Assembly: GCA_947593895.1 (NCBI GenBank)
Contig: CANQDY010000008.1
Coordinates: forward strand, 1-17,704
Direction: 5' to 3'
DNA from: an uncultured Bacilli bacterium
GTDB lineage: Bacteria > Bacillota_I > Bacilli_A > RFN20 > CAG-449
Length of the DNA stretch: 17,704 nucleotides
In this document: piece after piece, positions 15,228-17,704 of the stretch
Layout: every line of letters begins with the position of its first letter
Numbering within the stretch: position 1 is the first letter of the stretch
Notes under the pieces: generated by a model
Seen by the model: the letters and a program-made list of their open reading frames with translations, nothing else
Databases searched by the model: none
What the model was told of the DNA's origin: nothing
Position numbers and translations under genes: made by a program

Positions 15228-16100
15228 ATGAAGAAATTAAAATTTAGATTTTCATATTTTATCCTTGCGGGATTGTTGGGTTTTGTGCTACAAATTATTT
15301 CATTTTTTAGTTTTGCAAATCAAAACAGCAAAATAACTAGTTCTAGTTTGACAAACGCAAAATCAACTACGGTATTTATGAAATTTATTACTAGTAGTAT
15401 TATTCTTACTATTGCAACAGCATTTATAATTATTATGGTAGTTGGATATTTAATTGGAAAAAAGAAAGAGAATGCTACTGGATTTAATACAGTAACAATT
15501 GGGCTTATAACTTCTGAAAGTGTTATTTTTGTTACTACGCTAGTTTATATAATATTTTCTTGTATTGTTAGAACTAAAATGTTTAATAGCTCATCAAAAA
15601 ATCCAGATATTTTAAAGTCTTTATTATTAATTAGAATGATAGGAATGATGTTATCATACATATTCTTTAGCTTATTTGCTTATGAAATTTTATCAGCAAA
15701 AAAGAATTCTAGAATCGGTAAAGTTGGTCAAATTATGATAATCTGTGTCAACTTTGTTGCAATAATCTTAATGGTAGTAACTTTAGTTTCATCATCTTCA
15801 AATAAGGCATTTTCAATGTTAACTGAGTTATATCCAATTTCTTCTTTCCCACCATATGATGGAACAATTCCAAACATAAATGGTTTTACTTTAGCTCAAT
15901 TTAGACGTTTAACATTTGTTTTTGATGAATGTAGTTACAAAAATATTGATAATGCTCAAATTTTTACTATTGGTGCCTCAATTGCTTTAATTAGTCAGAT
16001 TATTTATTTGCTTACCATATTTGTTAATATTTTTGCATTCTTAGTTCAATTAATTGAATCGTTTGATATTGATCGAGATGAAAACCCAATGGAGATTTAA
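15228..16100 (+). CDS. Polytopic membrane protein, unknown
   Basis: I do not recognise this 290-residue protein. It has about six membrane helices at roughly 10-30, 50-75, 88-112, 128-152, 165-188 and 248-275. A Ser/Thr-rich first outer loop and a longer polar loop at about 190-245 contain FPPYDGTIPNINGF and a region rich in aromatic residues, and the C-terminal tail is acidic (DIDRDENPMEI). The start is set by GAGGGTGAT and the promoter just before it. It is the first gene of an operon in which the FNT channel begins two bases after its stop. It might form a complex with that channel, but the sequence alone does not show it. Confidence 0.7.
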   Translation: MKKLKFRFSYFILAGLLGFVLQIISFFSFANQNSKITSSSLTNAKSTTVFMKFITSSIILTIATAFIIIMVVGYLIGKKKENATGFNTVTIGLITSESVIFVTTLVYIIFSCIVRTKMFNSSSKNPDILKSLLLIRMIGMMLSYIFFSLFAYEILSAKKNSRIGKVGQIMIICVNFVAIILMVVTLVSSSSNKAFSMLTELYPISSFPPYDGTIPNINGFTLAQFRRLTFVFDECSYKNIDNAQIFTIGASIALISQIIYLLTIFVNIFAFLVQLIESFDIDRDENPMEI

Positions 16101-16102
16101 TT

Positions 16103-16789
16103 ATGATAAATTATAAAATGATTATTAATAAATTTTTGAAACAATTTATTAATGCACTTATTGCTGGAATGATTATTTCAATTGCTTGTGTAATGTATTT
16201 ATGTTGTATTTCAATGAATTACAAAATCTTAGGTGGATTTATATTTGGACTTGGCTTTCTATTTATTGGTTTATATGGATACGAGTTTTTTAGCCAAAAA
16301 ATTGGTTATGTAGTGGAAAATAAATTTATTTATATTATTGATTGCTTGATTGCCTTTATCGGAAACTTTGTTGGTACTTGGTTAATTGCTTTAATTGTTA
16401 AAATGACCTCTTTAGCGGATGTGGGTACAGGATTTGTTTCTTTGGGATTAGAATCAGTTTTATCTAGTAGAATAGGGAATGGCCTAGTTTTTGATTTTAT
16501 GGGTAAATCTTTAATATCAGGAATCGTTATTTACTTAGCATTTAATACATATAAAAAGGCAGAACAACCGATTGCTAGATTTCTATCTTTGTTTATTGGA
16601 GCTTTTGTAATATCTCTTCTTGGCTTTGATGAATTAGTTTCAGATATGTTTTATTTCAACATGGCCTGCTTTTATGATTACAATTATGGTGAATTATTTG
16701 CCAAATTGATGTATATATTAATTGGAAATTCATTTGGTGCGATGATTATTCCACTTCTTAGAAAGGTTAAAGGAGTTCTTAAATCTTAA
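16103..16789 (+). CDS. Formate/nitrite transporter (FNT) family channel, divergent
   Basis: The 228-residue protein has the FNT layout of six helices built from two inverted repeats; members pass small monocarboxylates, nitrite or hydrosulfide as pentamers. Family marks are NALIAGMIISIACVMYL (17-33), GGFIFGLGFLFIGLYGYEFF (44-63, equal to the GxxFxxGxxxxxxxGxELFT stretch), FIGNFVGTWLIALIV (85-99), the membrane re-entrant region GKSLISGIVIYLAF (134-147), GFDELVSDMF (174-183) and LIGNSFGAMI (206-215). In most FNT proteins the fifth-helix motif is GFEHSxANM, whose histidine sits in the pore; here it is GFDELVSDM, so His is Glu177 and Asn is Asp181. GGAG from the previous gene precedes ATG by about eight bases. 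Selectivity is therefore uncertain. It has only two-base gaps to both neighbours. Confidence 0.78.
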   Translation: MINYKMIINKFLKQFINALIAGMIISIACVMYLCCISMNYKILGGFIFGLGFLFIGLYGYEFFSQKIGYVVENKFIYIIDCLIAFIGNFVGTWLIALIVKMTSLADVGTGFVSLGLESVLSSRIGNGLVFDFMGKSLISGIVIYLAFNTYKKAEQPIARFLSLFIGAFVISLLGFDELVSDMFYFNMACFYDYNYGELFAKLMYILIGNSFGAMIIPLLRKVKGVLKS

Positions 16790-16791
16790 TT

Positions 16792-17517
16792 ATGAATAAT
16801 AGTATATATGAAGAAAAATTTAAATTGCGTATGAATGATTATGATAATCGTGATCATATTTATATAGGAACGATTATGGATTTATTTCAGGATGTTGCAG
16901 GAAGTCATGCTGATTTACTTCATATTGGATATGATGATTTAATTAAAAACGATTTAATTTGGATGATATTAAGAAATAAAGTAGAAATTTATAATACCAA
17001 TCCAAAATCAGATTATGTTGTTGTTAAAACTTGGCCTCATGTTCCAGGTAGAGTGGATATGGACCGTGACTATTTGATTTATTCTGAAGATGGAGAATTA
17101 ATTGCAAAAGGATGTTCAAAGTGGGTTGTTTGTTCTTATAAAACAAGAAAATTGATTCGGGCCAAAGATTTTAATTATCATATTGATGATTTTTGTAAAG
17201 TTGTGAATTTTGAAGAACCGTTTGATAAAGTGATTTTTGATGATAGTCGTGATGTTAAAACTAATGAAATAAGAACTACTTTTTTAGATGTTGATCACAA
17301 TGGACATATAAATAATACCAAATATCTGAAATATATTTTTATTTGTGTTGAAGAAATTCAAAATAGAGAAATTAAAAAATTACAAATTGATTATCTTCAT
17401 GAATTAACAAAAAATTTGATTGTAACGATAAAGTATTACCAAATTGGTGATACCATATTTGTAAAAGGAATTTCTTGCAATAAGGATTGTTTTGTTGCAA
17501 AAATTGAAATGGAGTAA
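16792..17517 (+). CDS. Acyl-ACP thioesterase (FatA/FatB family)
   Basis: The 241-residue protein hydrolyses acyl-ACP to free fatty acid in the cytoplasm. It has two hotdog domains: the first at about 5-135 with FQDVAGSHADLLHIGYDDL (32-50) and the substrate-pocket strand NDLIWMILRNKVEI; the second from about 155 with LDVDHNGHINNTKYLKY (165-181), carrying the catalytic Asn170 and His172 as in the plant and bacterial enzymes (N-x-H-V-N-N). Length is normal for bacterial members. It begins two bases after the FNT gene. AGGAG is about 16 bases upstream, so translation is probably coupled to that of the FNT gene. Chain-length preference cannot be predicted. Its stop codon lies in a palindrome that also holds the tRNA promoter. 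Confidence 0.88.
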   Translation: MNNSIYEEKFKLRMNDYDNRDHIYIGTIMDLFQDVAGSHADLLHIGYDDLIKNDLIWMILRNKVEIYNTNPKSDYVVVKTWPHVPGRVDMDRDYLIYSEDGELIAKGCSKWVVCSYKTRKLIRAKDFNYHIDDFCKVVNFEEPFDKVIFDDSRDVKTNEIRTTFLDVDHNGHINNTKYLKYIFICVEEIQNREIKKLQIDYLHELTKNLIVTIKYYQIGDTIFVKGISCNKDCFVAKIEME

Positions 17518-17523
17518 TATTAT
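17495..17523 (+). promoter_or_regulatory. Probable promoter of tRNA-Ala
   Basis: TTGCAA (17495-17500) and TATTAT (17518-17523) are 17 bases apart; an overlapping TATAAT begins at 17521. The -35 lies inside the thioesterase gene. Transcription would start around 17530, a few bases before the tRNA. Readthrough from the thioesterase operon is also possible. Confidence 0.45.
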
Positions 17524-17532
17524 AATATTACT
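17513..17532. repeat. Perfect 20-bp palindrome across thioesterase stop and tRNA promoter
   Basis: AGTAATATTATAATATTACT is identical to its reverse complement. It includes the stop codon of the thioesterase (17515-17517) and the -10 box of the putative tRNA promoter, and it ends six bases before the mature tRNA. Confidence 0.65.
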
Positions 17533-17537
17533 TGTCT

Positions 17538-17613
17538 GGGGGCATAGCTCATCTGGGAGAGCGCTTCGTTCGCAACGAAGAGGTAGCGAGTTCAAGTCTC
17601 GTTGTCTCCACCA
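17538..17613 (+). tRNA. tRNA-Ala (anticodon CGC)
   Basis: The 76-base sequence folds into a full cloverleaf: acceptor GGGGGCA with TGTCTCC, D stem GCTC/GAGC with GGG in the loop, anticodon stem CTTCG/CGAAG with loop TTCGCAA, five-base variable loop, T stem GCGAG/CTCGT with loop TTCAAGT, then A73 and an encoded CCA. The anticodon CGC reads GCG. The acceptor has the G3-U70 wobble pair that marks alanine tRNAs, and A73 fits as well. A terminator follows directly. Confidence 0.93.
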
Positions 17614-17629
17614 ATCTAAAAAAACATTG

Positions 17630-17657
17630 AAAAACGGCTCAAAAAAGCCGTTTTTTT
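17630..17657 (+). terminator. Rho-independent terminator after tRNA-Ala
   Basis: AAAAACGGCT (17630-17639) pairs with AGCCGTTTTT (17646-17655) around the loop CAAAAA, and the T run goes on for two more bases. It is the clearest terminator in the window; the A run on the left also makes it usable from the other side. Confidence 0.9.
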
Positions 17658-17663
17658 AATGAT

Positions 17664-17684
17664 GTGATATGAAAGTGATATGAA
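17664..17684. repeat. Tandem 10-bp direct repeat with 11-bp period
   Basis: GTGATATGAA occurs at 17664-17673 and again at 17675-17684, separated by one base. The spacing of about one helical turn is typical of sites bound by a protein dimer or tandem subunits. What it would control lies beyond the window. Confidence 0.5.
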
Positions 17685-17704
17685 TTTTTTAAAACTCATG
17701 TTCT

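Noticed and set aside
1..17704. CRISPR array, phage genes, toxin-antitoxin or restriction system
   Set aside because: No regularly spaced repeats, transposase, integrase, methylase/nuclease pairs or small toxin-antitoxin pairs could be recognised. The endonuclease I is a secreted scavenging type and not a defence nuclease by its motifs.

Overview
The window is a strongly AT-rich stretch of bacterial chromosome using the standard bacterial code: TGG is tryptophan and TGA acts as a stop (the stop of the MurA gene overlaps the next start as ATGA). Promoters with TTGAnn/TATAAT spacing, AGGAG-type ribosome binding sites, short gaps and a UDP-GlcNAc enolpyruvyl transferase point to a walled, low-GC Bacillota lineage on the Bacilli/Erysipelotrichales/Acholeplasma-like side. 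This is inferred from composition and protein resemblance; no 16S or other marker is present. No phage, transposase, CRISPR or classical defence genes are visible, so this looks like core or near-core chromosome.

Layout. 1-361: non-coding, with a strong inverted repeat and then an extended -10 promoter. 362-1312 (+): membrane-anchored GtrB-type glycosyltransferase, meeting head-on a minus-strand pair, a long secreted endonuclease I (1649-3826) and a small membrane protein (1304-1645). 3945-6221 (+): three overlapping genes (MurA, SGNH-like lipoprotein, helical protein) that abut a minus-strand membrane protein (6222-6731). 6859-7392 (+): cyclodeaminase-family folate enzyme, overlapping tail to tail with a HAD phosphatase (7382-8206, -). 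8309-9558 (+): a small unknown protein and a lysophospholipase-like hydrolase. 9666-11947 (+): a UDP-sugar dehydrogenase homologue without its catalytic cysteine, a hairpin, and an MscS channel. 12043-15110 (-): processive-type GT2 glycosyltransferase, a membrane protein of possible DUF1189 type, and a SPOUT RNA methyltransferase. 15228-17517 (+): a three-gene cluster (polytopic membrane protein, FNT-family channel, acyl-ACP thioesterase), followed by tRNA-Ala(CGC) and a clear terminator.

How the parts fit. Much of the window concerns the cell envelope: two glycosyltransferases, MurA, a lipoprotein, lipid hydrolases, a mechanosensitive channel and several polytopic membrane proteins. The most unusual points are the dehydrogenase homologue with substitutions at several catalytic and NAD-binding positions at once, the FNT channel with His-to-Glu and Asn-to-Asp changes in a tight operon with an acyl-ACP thioesterase, and perfect AT palindromes sitting on stop codons. 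I see no single large multi-gene system that I would call certainly new.
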